Assembly: GCA_902800595.1 (NCBI GenBank)
Contig: CADCFA010000004.1
Coordinates: 1-64,000, forward strand
Source: an uncultured Prevotellaceae bacterium
GTDB lineage: Bacteria; Bacteroidota; Bacteroidia; Bacteroidales; Bacteroidaceae
Reading direction: 5' to 3'
DNA length: 64,000 nucleotides
The translations under genes and the position numbers were made by a program. Of this stretch, positions 17,473-26,500 are shown piece after piece; the stretch's first letter is position 1, and the number at the start of each line of letters is the position of its first letter. Below the pieces are notes generated by a model. It was not told where the DNA came from and searched no databases. It saw nothing but the letters and a program-made list of their open reading frames with translations.

Positions 17473-18243
17473 TTATTGTTTTTCAGTCATGTATTTCCAG
17501 TAGCGGCGGGGCATGTCGTTGAGCTGTTTGCGGGGATTCATGCGCTCCTTGATGCAGATGGCCTTGAAATAGGTGCGCCAAAGGTTCTGCAACAGCTGGT
17601 CGTCGTGGCTAAGCACCTCCTCATTCAGTTTGCCGTTGTCCAGACTGAAGGGTACAGCCGACTCGTCTTTGAAGGTGATGCGGATCACGGTCTTGCCGTC
17701 ATAGTTGAAACCATAATGCCGCTTGGTATCGTAGATGAGCCAAGGCTGATCGTTGAACCTGTCCTGAAAATGATCGATGATGATAGGTAGCACATTGTGA
17801 TCGGGACTGACCACTGCGAGGTAAGTGCCGTCTTTCGCCTTCTGAAAGCGGATAAACTGCTTCATGCGCAGTTGCTCGTGAAGCACCTTTCGGGCGATGT
17901 TCGTCACTGCCAGCACGTCAGAATCGGCAAAGTTCTTAGAGATGTCTCCTTGTCTGAATACCTTGCAGACATATCGGAACAATGGCGTGTTCAGCTCCTT
18001 CAGCTCTGACAGCCAACTCACGGATATCAGTTTCATCGCCTCTCGTGTCAGTTTCTTCTCCAGTCCTGTCCACACCCTTCGCGCCTTCTCCTCGTCTGTC
18101 GTCACCTGATAGGTGCGTTCGCAGAAAAGGGGCAGGGCGTCGCCCTCAGTCAGCAGCTCCTCTGGTTGCTCTTTCAGACTGAATGCGTCGAACACAGCCG
18201 TCAGCAGCCCGTCCATCGTGCCGTCAAATAGATAGATCGTCAT
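17473..18243 (-). CDS. Putative DNA repair protein, TIGR03915-like (DUF4130)
   Basis: A 256-residue soluble protein beginning MTIYLFDGTMDGLLTAVFDA, the opening typical of the SAM_7_link family. Later landmarks are DVLAVTNIARKVLHEQ, MKQFIRFQKAKDGTYLAVV and the C-terminal NPRKQLNDMPRRYWKYM. Members of this family stand next to a radical SAM protein and are often joined to a uracil-DNA-glycosylase-like domain, so a DNA repair or base-modification role is assumed but not proven. The expected partner is present on the same strand at 19655-20947, yet the two are separated here by an alpha/beta hydrolase gene on the other strand. No glycosylase domain is fused in this copy. Confidence 0.8.
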   Translation of the reverse strand: MTIYLFDGTMDGLLTAVFDAFSLKEQPEELLTEGDALPLFCERTYQVTTDEEKARRVWTGLEKKLTREAMKLISVSWLSELKELNTPLFRYVCKVFRQGDISKNFADSDVLAVTNIARKVLHEQLRMKQFIRFQKAKDGTYLAVVSPDHNVLPIIIDHFQDRFNDQPWLIYDTKRHYGFNYDGKTVIRITFKDESAVPFSLDNGKLNEEVLSHDDQLLQNLWRTYFKAICIKERMNPRKQLNDMPRRYWKYMTEKQ

Positions 18244-18318
18244 CTTTTATTTCTCTTTCAGTCTGCAAAGATACTTATTTTATACCGATTCTGCAAATTC
18301 TCACCATATTTAGTGTTT

Positions 18319-18380
18319 AGTCCGTCGAGACGGACTGTGAGTCCGCTCGCCTCGGACTGCCAGTCCGAAGCTGTCGGACT
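18319..18380. repeat. Three tandem AGTCCG...CGGACT hairpins
   Basis: AGTCCG starts at 18319, 18340 and 18362; each is followed after 6-7 nt by its complement CGGACT (18331, 18353, 18375). The period is 21-22 nt. Each unit can fold as a short hairpin, and longer pairings between units are possible. Confidence 0.9.
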
Positions 18381-18473
18381 GATAGTTATCATTAATCGTA
18401 CTGGGCGCAAACTCTTGATGAGGCAAATGCGAGCTCTTGATGAAGCGCGAAAATTTGATGATTTCGAAAAAGT

Positions 18474-18544
18474 CCCTCCCTCCCTCCCGTGCTGTATGCC
18501 CAGTGTTTAAAGGGGTTTTAAGCAAAAAAGGGAGTAAGGGAGGG
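18474..18544. repeat. Imperfect 15-bp pyrimidine/purine inverted repeat
   Basis: CCCTCCCTCCCTCCC at 18474-18488 pairs with GGGAGTAAGGGAGGG at 18530-18544 at 13 of 15 positions, enclosing about 41 nt. It could form a long-loop hairpin or mark an old insertion edge. Confidence 0.7.
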
Positions 18545-18553
18545 TGAAAAAAG

Positions 18554-18600
18554 TCGAGGGTGAGTTGTTGTTCTGCGGCGGCGCGTTTCTATTGGGCCTT
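18554..18600 (-). repeat. 47-bp duplicate of the radical SAM gene 3' end
   Basis: These 47 bases match 19671-19717 with two mismatches and in the same orientation. In the original they encode the tail KRAAAEQQLTLDF. In this copy one mismatch turns a Gln codon into a stop, so it is a non-coding remnant. Confidence 0.9.
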
Positions 18601-18644
18601 CTGTAAAGTTACGAATTAATGAGTGAAATACAAAAAGAAAGTTG

Positions 18645-18652
18645 TATATTTG
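18645..18652 (+). promoter_or_regulatory. -7 box for the alpha/beta hydrolase
   Basis: TATATTTG matches TAnnTTTG and lies 27 nt upstream of the ATG at 18680. It argues against the earlier in-frame ATG at 18623. Confidence 0.65.
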
Positions 18653-18679
18653 CACCCGAAACGTAAATCTATAAGGAAA

Positions 18680-19603
18680 ATGAAGAAAATACTGTGGACA
18701 TTGGCTATCATTGTGACGGTTTTTGTGATTGCAACGATTGGCGGCAGTTTTTATATGCTTGACTTCTCATTGGCTCCCGATTCTAACCGGATGGATACCG
18801 ACTCGTGTTATCGACAGCAGTTTGAGAAATATCCAGAGAGTAAAGAGTGGGTTGATAGTCTGCGAAGCATCGGTGCTTTGCGTGACACGTTTATGACGAT
18901 GCCGACAGGTGAGCGTCATCATGCTTTCTTTGTGGACAGAGGTAGTACTCGTACAGCCCTCGTGATTCACGGTTGGCGCGATTGTGCCATCAAGTTCTTT
19001 TGGCTGGCACGTATCTATGAGCATGAGTTGGGATACAATGTGGTGATGCCTGACTTGCATGCTTGTGGTGAAAGCGAGGGCGAAGCCATCCAGATGGGAT
19101 GGAAGGACCGGCTTGATGTACTTCATTGGATGAAGACCTTCCAGGCCGACACGATGGTGGTACATGGCGTCTCAATGGGTGCTGCCACTACCATGATGTT
19201 GTCTGGAGAAACGATGCCTGAAGGTATCAAGGATGTACGTTTTGTAGAGGATTGTGGTTACACCAGCGTATGGGATGAGTTTGCCAACCAGCTGAATGAG
19301 CAGTTCGGCTTGCCTCCCTTCCCGTTGATGTATTCCACGAGTCTGCTCTGTCAGTTACGTTATGGCTGGAACTTTAGCGAGGCGTCGGCCTTAGAGCAGG
19401 TTAAGAAATGTCCATATCCGATGCTCTTTATTCATGGTAGTACCGATACGTTTGTACCTACTGAGATGGTATATCCCCTTTACGAAGCAAAAACCGGCAC
19501 CAAAACGCTTTGGGTAGCCGATGGTGCCGAGCATGCTTTGTCATATCGAGAGCATAAGGCCGAATACATCTCAAGAGTACGGGCCTTCTGCCTGGATCAG
19601 TAA
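18680..19603 (+). CDS. Membrane-anchored alpha/beta hydrolase
   Basis: A 307-residue protein with an N-terminal membrane helix (about 5-24) that may be an uncleaved anchor. The hydrolase fold shows an oxyanion region VIHGW, the nucleophile Ser165 in GVSMG, Asp256 in HGSTDTFV and His285 in GAEHAL, a complete catalytic triad. Relatives in Bacteroidetes are annotated as serine aminopeptidase S33-like or BAAT-like hydrolases; the substrate is unknown and is probably an ester or peptide handled at the membrane. The gene lies in opposite orientation between the two members of the radical SAM repair pair and is bounded by a 47-bp direct duplication, so it appears to have been inserted there. Only 51 bp separate it from the convergent radical SAM gene. 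Confidence 0.85.
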   Translation: MKKILWTLAIIVTVFVIATIGGSFYMLDFSLAPDSNRMDTDSCYRQQFEKYPESKEWVDSLRSIGALRDTFMTMPTGERHHAFFVDRGSTRTALVIHGWRDCAIKFFWLARIYEHELGYNVVMPDLHACGESEGEAIQMGWKDRLDVLHWMKTFQADTMVVHGVSMGAATTMMLSGETMPEGIKDVRFVEDCGYTSVWDEFANQLNEQFGLPPFPLMYSTSLLCQLRYGWNFSEASALEQVKKCPYPMLFIHGSTDTFVPTEMVYPLYEAKTGTKTLWVADGAEHALSYREHKAEYISRVRAFCLDQ

Positions 19604-19654
19604 GGCGCAAAGGTACCACTTACCCTTTTTCTTGGCTTTAACGGGTATTACCTG

Positions 19655-20947
19655 TTATTCTTCCTTAAAATCGAGAGTGAGTTGTTGTTCTGCGGCGGCG
19701 CGTTTCTGTTGGGCCTTGCTGATGAGAAGGGGGCGGAGGCGTTCTGGGTGGAGTTCGTTGATGCCGATGATGGGGGTGGAGTAGGTGGAGGACAGTTCGT
19801 TGCAAGTGATGAAATACTTTGCCTTCTTCATCACTACCCCCATCTTCTTCAAATCGTAGCTGGTCAGGCGATTAAAGCGGCGTGAGTTGACGATGAGCCA
19901 GGCTGACTTCGTGCCAAGTCCTGGCACTCGTAGCAGCTGTTCGTAATCAGCGGTGTTGATATCCACAGGGAAGGCCTCTGGATGACGGAGCGCCCAGGCG
20001 AGCTTGGGATCGACCTCCAAGTCGAGGTTAGCATGCAAGTCATCGACAATCTCTTCCACCTTGAAGTGATAGAAGCGTAATAGCCAGTCGGCCTGGTAGA
20101 GTCGGTTCTCACGTACCAAGGGCGGTTGTTTGAGAATCGGCAATCGTGGATCGTAGGTGTTCACACTGACGTAGCCTGAATAATAGACACGCCGCATCGT
20201 GGGCTGTCCGTAGAGCATGGATGACATCGAGAGGATGTCCTTGTCGGTCTCTTTCGTGGCCCCTACAATCATTTGCGTCGATTGCCCTGCTGGTACGAAA
20301 CGGGGAACGTGACGGTATTTCTTCCTGTCTTCCTTATTCTCCAACACCCCTTGCTGGATCATCTTCATCGGTGTGAACACGCTCTTGTGGTTCTTCTCTG
20401 GTGCCAACAGCTTCAGCGACTCTTCCTTGGGTATCTCGATGTTCACACTCATGCGGTCGGCATAACGCCCTGCCTCGTTGAGCAGTTCCTGCGAACAGCC
20501 AGGAATGCTTTTCAGATGGATATAGCCGTTGAAGCGATGAACCAGTCGCAGATCGCGGGCAATGGCTGTGAGACGCTCCATCGTATAGTCTGGGTTACGC
20601 ACCACACCACTGCTGAGAAACAGTCCCTCGATATAGTTGCGCCGATAGAACTCCATCGTGATCTCCTCGAGTTCGCTGACAGAGAGCGTGGCGCGTTTGA
20701 TATCATTAGAACGACGATTGATGCAGTAGGCACAGTCGTACATGCAGTAGTTGGTCAGCATCACCTTTAGCAGAGAGATACAGCGCCCATCGTCGGCAAA
20801 CGAGTGGCAGATGCCCACGCCACCGACGGTAGAGCCTACCATACCCTGCTTGCCTTTGCGCACAGTGCCGCTCGACGAGCATGACACATCATACTTCGCC
20901 GACTCCGCCAGAATGCGCAGCTTTTCCATCGTCTTTTCCGTTAGCAT
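19655..20947 (-). CDS. Radical SAM DNA modification/repair protein, TIGR03916-like
   Basis: About 430 residues. The radical SAM cluster is CMYDCAYC (Cys 68, 72 and 75 from this start, CX3CX2C). The N-terminal LRILAESAKYDVSCSSSG and the segment SFADDGRCISLLK are hallmarks of this family. Near the C-terminus TADYEQLLRVPGLGTKSAW is a helix-hairpin-helix DNA-binding motif. The family is predicted to act in DNA repair or base modification together with the TIGR03915 protein. A longer frame reaches 20983, but the ATG at 20947 matches the usual start; it lies only 5 nt from a TATCTTTG box, so the transcript may be leaderless or start at the ATG at 20929. The 3' end is partly duplicated at 18554-18600. 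Confidence 0.88.
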   Translation of the reverse strand: MLTEKTMEKLRILAESAKYDVSCSSSGTVRKGKQGMVGSTVGGVGICHSFADDGRCISLLKVMLTNYCMYDCAYCINRRSNDIKRATLSVSELEEITMEFYRRNYIEGLFLSSGVVRNPDYTMERLTAIARDLRLVHRFNGYIHLKSIPGCSQELLNEAGRYADRMSVNIEIPKEESLKLLAPEKNHKSVFTPMKMIQQGVLENKEDRKKYRHVPRFVPAGQSTQMIVGATKETDKDILSMSSMLYGQPTMRRVYYSGYVSVNTYDPRLPILKQPPLVRENRLYQADWLLRFYHFKVEEIVDDLHANLDLEVDPKLAWALRHPEAFPVDINTADYEQLLRVPGLGTKSAWLIVNSRRFNRLTSYDLKKMGVVMKKAKYFITCNELSSTYSTPIIGINELHPERLRPLLISKAQQKRAAAEQQLTLDFKEE

Positions 20948-20952
20948 GGTTG

Positions 20953-20960
20953 CAAAGATA
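20953..20960 (-). promoter_or_regulatory. -7 box for the radical SAM gene
   Basis: TATCTTTG on the minus strand, 5 nt upstream of the ATG at 20947. It faces away from the promoter of the phosphatase gene in a short divergent region. Confidence 0.6.
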
Positions 20961-21024
20961 CATAAAGTTACGTGCAAAAACAAAAGAAATCATTCTTTTT
21001 TGTTGAGTTTTCGAAAATTAATCT

Positions 21025-21032
21025 TATCTTTG
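21025..21032 (+). promoter_or_regulatory. Promoter of the SpoIIE/STAS operon
   Basis: TATCTTTG with a TTG at 21003 and 19 nt between fits the Bacteroidales -33/-7 layout. The predicted leader is about 40 nt. Confidence 0.65.
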
Positions 21033-21073
21033 CCGCATAATATTGCTGTAACACTGAACTTTAGACCTAGAAG

Positions 21074-23059
21074 ATGAATCATCCCAAAGTAAAACGATCC
21101 TTTGCTGCGAGGTTGACAATGTGGATTACGATCACATTGCTGATAGTCATGTTCGTGATTACGTGTGTCATATCAATCCTGGTGAAGAGAGGTATGACCG
21201 TGGAGGCTGAGAAACGTTATCAAGAAGCGGTGGAACGGACGAATGAGAGTATCGGCCGCCTGCTTTCGAACGTGGAGGTTGGTGTTATTAATAATGTGCA
21301 TGACATCGAAGAAACCCTGCATGAGCCCGAGGGACTGAAGATCGTTCAGAAGGAGCTTCTGGAACGAAATCCAGACATCTATGGCTGTGGCGTAGCTTTT
21401 ATAGCAGATTATTACGCTCATGAAGGCCGTTTGTATGAACCCTATATGAAACGGGGTGAAAATGGCCAGATGGTGTTCAAGGAGATTGGTGATGATAGTC
21501 ATAATTACCTGAATGAGGATTGGTTTGCCCAACCTTTAGAGACGGGAAAGCCCTATTGGTCACAACCTTATTATGATGATGCAGGCGCTGAGGCTGTGGT
21601 TTGTTCTTATTTGTATCCTATCAAGAACAGTGAAGGTAAAAAGGTAGGTGTCATTGGCGTTGACCTACGACTGGATGTCCTCTCAGATATGCTGGAAAAA
21701 CTGGATGATGAGATGGACGATCGTCATTTGTTATGGAATGGGTATCAGGATATACCTGATAAGTATAGAACTTACAGTTTTATTATCGGGCGCGATGGTA
21801 CGTATATCACCCACCGTGATTCAAATCGGATTTTGAAGAGCAATTTCTATGAGGATGCCTTGAAGACCTTGGACAAGGGGGATGACGATATTGTAACCAA
21901 TCAGAAACAGGGTAAGAGCGGTCACAAACAGATGGTATTTGAAGGTGTAGAGTGTGTGGCATATTATGCCCCTCTAAGGTCAACGGGATGGTCTATGGTA
22001 ATCATGGTGCCCTCAAAATCGCTTTACGGACCAGGTAATTTGTTAGTAGCGGTTTTGGCAATGCTGACGCTCTTAACGTTGGTGGGAATCTACCTGTTGT
22101 ACCATCGTGGCATCGCTCAGATGACGCAACCGTTGTCGCATTTCGCCTTCTCTGCAACGGAGATTGCCAAGGGGAACTTCAATGTACCTCTACCTGCTAT
22201 CAAGACGGAGGACGAGATAGGCATGTTGCACGACTCCTTTGAGCATATGCAGCAGTCGTTGAGACAGTATGTGGAAGACTTGAAGGTGACCACAGCCTCG
22301 AAGGCAGCCATTGAGCACGAACTGCAACTGGCCAGTGGCATCCAGATGTCGATGCTACCAAAGAACTTCCCGCCTTTCCCTGAGCGACAGGATATTGATG
22401 TGTATGGATTGCTGATACCGGCAAAGGCTGTCGGTGGCGATCTGTTTGATTTCTATATCCGCGATGAGAAGTTGTTTTTCTGTGTTGGCGATGTGTCGGG
22501 TAAGGGCGTGCCTGCCGCACTGGTGATGACGGTGACTAAGCACCTGTTTCGAGCTGTGTCGTCGGAGGTGACGATGCCAGGACAAATTATCACAAAAATG
22601 AATACCTTCATGAGCGAAAGCAACGATAATGCAATGTTTGTTACGGTGTTCATCGGTGTGCTTGACCTTCCAACAGGTGTGCTGTATTATTGCAATGCGG
22701 GTCACGAGTCGCCCATCCTGATCCATCAGGAGTTGAAGAGGTTGACAGTAAAACCGAATTTCCCCGTGGGACTGATGCCCGAGCTGGTCTATGAGGAAGA
22801 GAAAGTCGAGATAGCGCCGCAGACTACCTTATTCCTCTATACCGATGGACTGACGGAGGCTGAGAACAGCCAACAGGAACAGTTTGGAAAACTGGGGATG
22901 GAGGCTACCCTGCAACAGGCTTTCACTGGTGGTTTGTCGGATCCGCAATCCTTGGTCAACAGTCTGCGTGAAGCGGTGAAGACGTTTATGGGTGATGCTG
23001 ACCAGAAAGACGACCTGACACTGCTCGCTATCAGTTACAAGAATCATAATAATAACTAA
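21074..23059 (+). CDS. RsbU-like SpoIIE phosphatase with periplasmic sensor
   Basis: A 661-residue membrane sensor. Helix 1 (about 15-37) and helix 2 (about 318-340) bracket a periplasmic dCACHE-like domain (NEDWFAQPLETGKPYWSQPY, GVIGVDLRLDVLS). A HAMP linker follows (PLSHFAFSATEIAKGNFNV), then a PP2C/SpoIIE phosphatase: GGDLFDFY, VGDVSGKGVPAALVM and LYTDGLTEAEN carry the metal-binding aspartates. Such enzymes dephosphorylate a STAS anti-anti-sigma factor, which then frees a sigma factor or another target. The next gene, 13 bp on, encodes exactly such a STAS protein. The matching kinase (RsbW type) is not in the window. Confidence 0.92.
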   Translation: MNHPKVKRSFAARLTMWITITLLIVMFVITCVISILVKRGMTVEAEKRYQEAVERTNESIGRLLSNVEVGVINNVHDIEETLHEPEGLKIVQKELLERNPDIYGCGVAFIADYYAHEGRLYEPYMKRGENGQMVFKEIGDDSHNYLNEDWFAQPLETGKPYWSQPYYDDAGAEAVVCSYLYPIKNSEGKKVGVIGVDLRLDVLSDMLEKLDDEMDDRHLLWNGYQDIPDKYRTYSFIIGRDGTYITHRDSNRILKSNFYEDALKTLDKGDDDIVTNQKQGKSGHKQMVFEGVECVAYYAPLRSTGWSMVIMVPSKSLYGPGNLLVAVLAMLTLLTLVGIYLLYHRGIAQMTQPLSHFAFSATEIAKGNFNVPLPAIKTEDEIGMLHDSFEHMQQSLRQYVEDLKVTTASKAAIEHELQLASGIQMSMLPKNFPPFPERQDIDVYGLLIPAKAVGGDLFDFYIRDEKLFFCVGDVSGKGVPAALVMTVTKHLFRAVSSEVTMPGQIITKMNTFMSESNDNAMFVTVFIGVLDLPTGVLYYCNAGHESPILIHQELKRLTVKPNFPVGLMPELVYEEEKVEIAPQTTLFLYTDGLTEAENSQQEQFGKLGMEATLQQAFTGGLSDPQSLVNSLREAVKTFMGDADQKDDLTLLAISYKNHNNN

Positions 23060-23072
23060 TAATGTAAAGTAT

Positions 23073-23375
23073 ATGGAAACGATTATTGAAGAGAAAGACA
23101 AGGTGGCTATTGTCACATTGAAAGGAAGATTTGAGACAAGTGAGTATGCAGAGGCACAAGAGAAAATCTCAACGCTCTATGAGAAGGATCTGAAACGCGT
23201 GATTCTTGAATATAAGGATTTGGAGTACATTGCTTCGAGCGGCCTGCGTATGATGTATCTGCTGATTAAGAACATGAAACCAAAAAAGACCGAAGTGGTT
23301 GTCAGAAATGCCAGCGAAATGCTGAAGGAGCTGTTCGACTCTACAGGCTTCTCCCCCCTGTTTACATTTGAGTGA
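23073..23375 (+). CDS. STAS-domain anti-anti-sigma factor
   Basis: A 100-residue RsbV/SpoIIAA-like single STAS domain. KVAIVTLKGRFETSEY is the first strand-helix unit, and the phosphorylatable Ser lies in YIASSGLRMM (Ser56 by alignment). Unphosphorylated STAS proteins bind and sequester a kinase/anti-sigma partner. Its position 13 bp after the SpoIIE phosphatase makes the pair a partner-switching module. The final part, KELFDSTGFSPLFTFE, is normal, so the protein is complete. Whether it controls the following spike module, whose gene starts 142 bp on with its own promoter box, is an inference from position only. Confidence 0.9.
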   Translation: METIIEEKDKVAIVTLKGRFETSEYAEAQEKISTLYEKDLKRVILEYKDLEYIASSGLRMMYLLIKNMKPKKTEVVVRNASEMLKELFDSTGFSPLFTFE

Positions 23376-23484
23376 TACGACTCTTTTTCCATTGATGGCG
23401 GCTGTCTGTCATATATCCAACTCTCTGTCGCAATAAGTCTGATAAAAAAACAGGCAAAAAAGAGTTGAGAGACAAAAATAAGTG

Positions 23485-23492
23485 TAATTTTG
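23485..23492 (+). promoter_or_regulatory. Promoter of the VgrG-like gene
   Basis: TAATTTTG lies 25 nt before the ATG at 23518, with a TTG at about 23465. The spike module therefore probably has a start site separate from the phosphatase/STAS operon. Confidence 0.6.
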
Positions 23493-23517
23493 TACCTCAA
23501 ATAAATAGAACGAAAAG

Positions 23518-26500
23518 ATGAAATACGAAGATTTTGTAAATGCTTCAGAGTTTACCTACAAGCTCTATTTGCGGGATAATCTGGCTGACGCTTCAGCCAA
23601 GGTGCCAGAACTGACGTTGGTGCAGTTAACGGAAACAGACCTCGAATTTGAAGGTAAAAAATACAAGGTTGCCGTCAAAAATGTAAAGTTTGAGCGTAAG
23701 GTCTATCAGCCTGGTGAGATCAAAGCAGATATTATGATCACACTGATGGGAGATACCAGTGAGGATGCCATGGTGATTCCGCCAGATAAGCTTCAGACTT
23801 TGTTGCTTCACCGCAGGGTGAAACTGACTATCCTGCCCAAGGATGCCAAGGAAGAGACCGTTGTGGCTAGTAATTATTATGTCCATGAGATCAGTCCCCG
23901 TGTAGTGAGGGACTCGGCTTCGACCCAGATGTTTGTCACGCTCTCCATCTACAGTATGGATAAGCTGATGACTATTAATAAATACAGCAAAGCCTATGTT
24001 GTGAAGAAGCTAGGCTCTGAGATCCTGTGTGCGGAGAGTAAACAGTTTGGCTATAACAAGGTTCCTCTTGTGCCTATTGCCTTCGACAACATGCAACATC
24101 TGAAATATCAGCAGTCGGAACTGATTGAAGATGAGACGGTGAATATTCCTTCGGAGTTCATCCAACCTTATCTCGTACAGTATAACGAGACGTTCTACGA
24201 CTTTATGGCTCGCACTGCCAACCGTTGCGGTGAGTTCCTGCTCTTTGAGGATGGTAAACTCACGCTCGGTCTGCCAAAAGCCGACAGCGAGACGACCAAC
24301 ATCAAGAACTACGAATCTATCACTTACCAGAACTTTGTGTCCTCACCTCTGAACATCGAAGCCTTCACACGTGACAGTATGGGTAAGGAAGAGGGTGACC
24401 TGAACAAAAGTAATGTGGATCCAGGCAGTAACGGATTCCCCGAGGGTACTTTCGATACCAAGCTATCCTACAATTCAGAGTTGTCACACGAAGAATATAT
24501 CTTCCCTCTGGTCAAGGATAAGTTTGCAGACTTTGCCTCTACGTTTGGCATGGGTAGCGGAGAAGAGGCTATGCAGAAGATTCTGTTGGATGTGTTCTCA
24601 GCAGTGGTGGGTAATACTGAAGATGGCTGGGCCAGTGTGCCCGCCATGATCAAGGACCTGGCCCTCGGTTATAGCAAGGAACTGCTAGATGCCCAATTGG
24701 AGTGCGACAAGAACAATACGGAAGGTAACACCAAGTGGATCGATGCCTATAAAAATAATGTAGAGCAGTCTAACGGTACGAAGACCGTGCCTTATGCCAC
24801 ACTGTCGAACAAAGGTTGGCTTACCTTGAGTTACTACTCTCAAACCCGTAAATTGCAGGAGGAGCAACAGCAGAAGATGGTGTGTGTTGACATGGGAACG
24901 AACTGTCTGCCTGTGAAACTGGGTGAGATCGTGACCATCGATAAACTGCCAGGTTTCTATGTGATAACAGAGATCAGACAGGTCAACAATATGAAGAAGA
25001 ATGGCATCCAGGATGTGTTGGATCAGACACAGCAGATTTGTGCCATCCCTGTTGTGATGCAGAATAATACCATCTCTTCTATTGTCCCACCGGTAATCGC
25101 AGGATCCGTCATCAGGAAGTCAGGTCCGCAGGCAGCATTTGTTGTTGATAATTCTGACCCGAAGAGTCAGGGGCGTGTGCGTATCGCCTTCCCTTGGCAG
25201 GCTGTAGGCACAGAAGTCCTGAAAAATGAGTCTGCAAATGCAAAGGAACTTCAGGAAGAGAAACAGCAGAAGGTTCAGGATGCCCAAAATACGCTGTCTG
25301 ATCTGAAGGATGAGCTCACCACCAAGCAGAAATCTGACAATGAGCTTGATGAACTCTACAGCCAATTGCTGAGTGAGCCGGATAAAGCTAAGCAGGAAGC
25401 CCTGGTGAACGACAAGAAGAGCAGTGTACAAGATGAAGTGAGTGATAACGAAACTCGTTTGGCTACTATCGAGTTTGATCTGGATAAGAATGACTCCGGT
25501 TCTGTAGCAGGACAGATTGAGGAACTGAACCAGAAGCTTGCTAAAACGACGGATCCTTTGGCCAAGGCTCAGCTGGAGGCAGAGCTGAGAACGCTTACTG
25601 CTCAGCAAGAGTCGCTGAAAGCCGAGAAGGCAGCCTTGGAGAAACAGAATAAGGTGTTGAAGGAGGTCGAATCCGAATTGGATAACCTTGACACCAGTGT
25701 ATCACCTGTTGAGGCGATGCAGCAGAACAAGGAAGCCAGAATGGTGGATATCACAGAGGTCAACAAGAATATTGTTAGTGCTGAGACAGACTTAAAAAAG
25801 GCGAAGCTTGAACTGAAGGATGCCGATGCAACAGCAGAGAAGGTTGCCAAGAAATGGGGAGATCAGCTGAAGGCGGTGGCTTCTCCTTGGGTGCGCGTTG
25901 CTATGCCGATGGCTACTGAGGATGGCGCTGGCATGTTGTTCAGACCCCGTGAAGGCGACGAGGTGCTTGTGAACTTCGATAATGATAATATCGAACGTCC
26001 CTATGTGGCTGGCAGTCTCTATTCAAAGGAACATACTGCCCCGGATAATGATATGATTATCAAGTCACCCAATGGTCAGAAACTGGCGTTCAGCTATGAG
26101 GAAGGCGGCAAGGATTTTGTTCAGGGTCTCAGTCCGTTGTTCAGTACGGTGTGCGGCTATCTGCCAGATAGCATTGAAGGTTTAGATGATAATGCCAAGA
26201 AACTTGCAGGCGAGATCGTCATGAGCGATGAGTTTGGCATGTTCAAGGTGGCCATGTCATCCCACAAACGTGCCGTATCCATCAGCTCACCCTTTGGTAA
26301 GGTGGATGTGAATGCCTTTACAGGTATCAGCATCTCAGCTCCGAACGGTGACGTGAAGATTGAAGGTAAGAACGTGACCATTGCCGCTGGCAATAACCTC
26401 AAGCTGCTTTCCGGTACGAATGTCCAGGACGATGATTTCTCTTGGGGCGACTTCTTCAAGGGTGCCGTTGGCGATGCCGTTGATACCTTTGCCCCTGGAT

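Larger units (their letters stand above)
18244..18679. other. 436-bp intergenic region rich in repeats
   Basis: This is the longest stretch without a convincing gene. It holds a three-hairpin AGTCCG array, two copies of CTCTTGATG 22 nt apart (18412 and 18434), a pyrimidine/purine inverted repeat, a 47-bp copy of the end of the radical SAM gene, and the hydrolase promoter. Short open frames across it show no family resemblance. Confidence 0.8.

Noticed and set aside
17431..17790. 119-residue plus-strand frame after the AlbA_2 gene
   Set aside because: Antisense to the TIGR03915-like gene, whose family match is clear.
18310..18525. Short frames on both strands in the repeat-rich gap
   Set aside because: They run through hairpin and inverted repeats and show no protein family; the repeats explain the open frames.
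23376..23517. Hairpin between the STAS and VgrG-like genes from the CAACTCTC and GAGTTGAGAG stretches
   Set aside because: The two stretches do not pair well over more than a few bases, so I do not call a terminator.
25120..25608. 162-residue minus-strand frame
   Set aside because: Antisense to the coiled-coil part of the VgrG-like gene; Leu/Gln-rich because it mirrors Lys/Glu/Gln codons.
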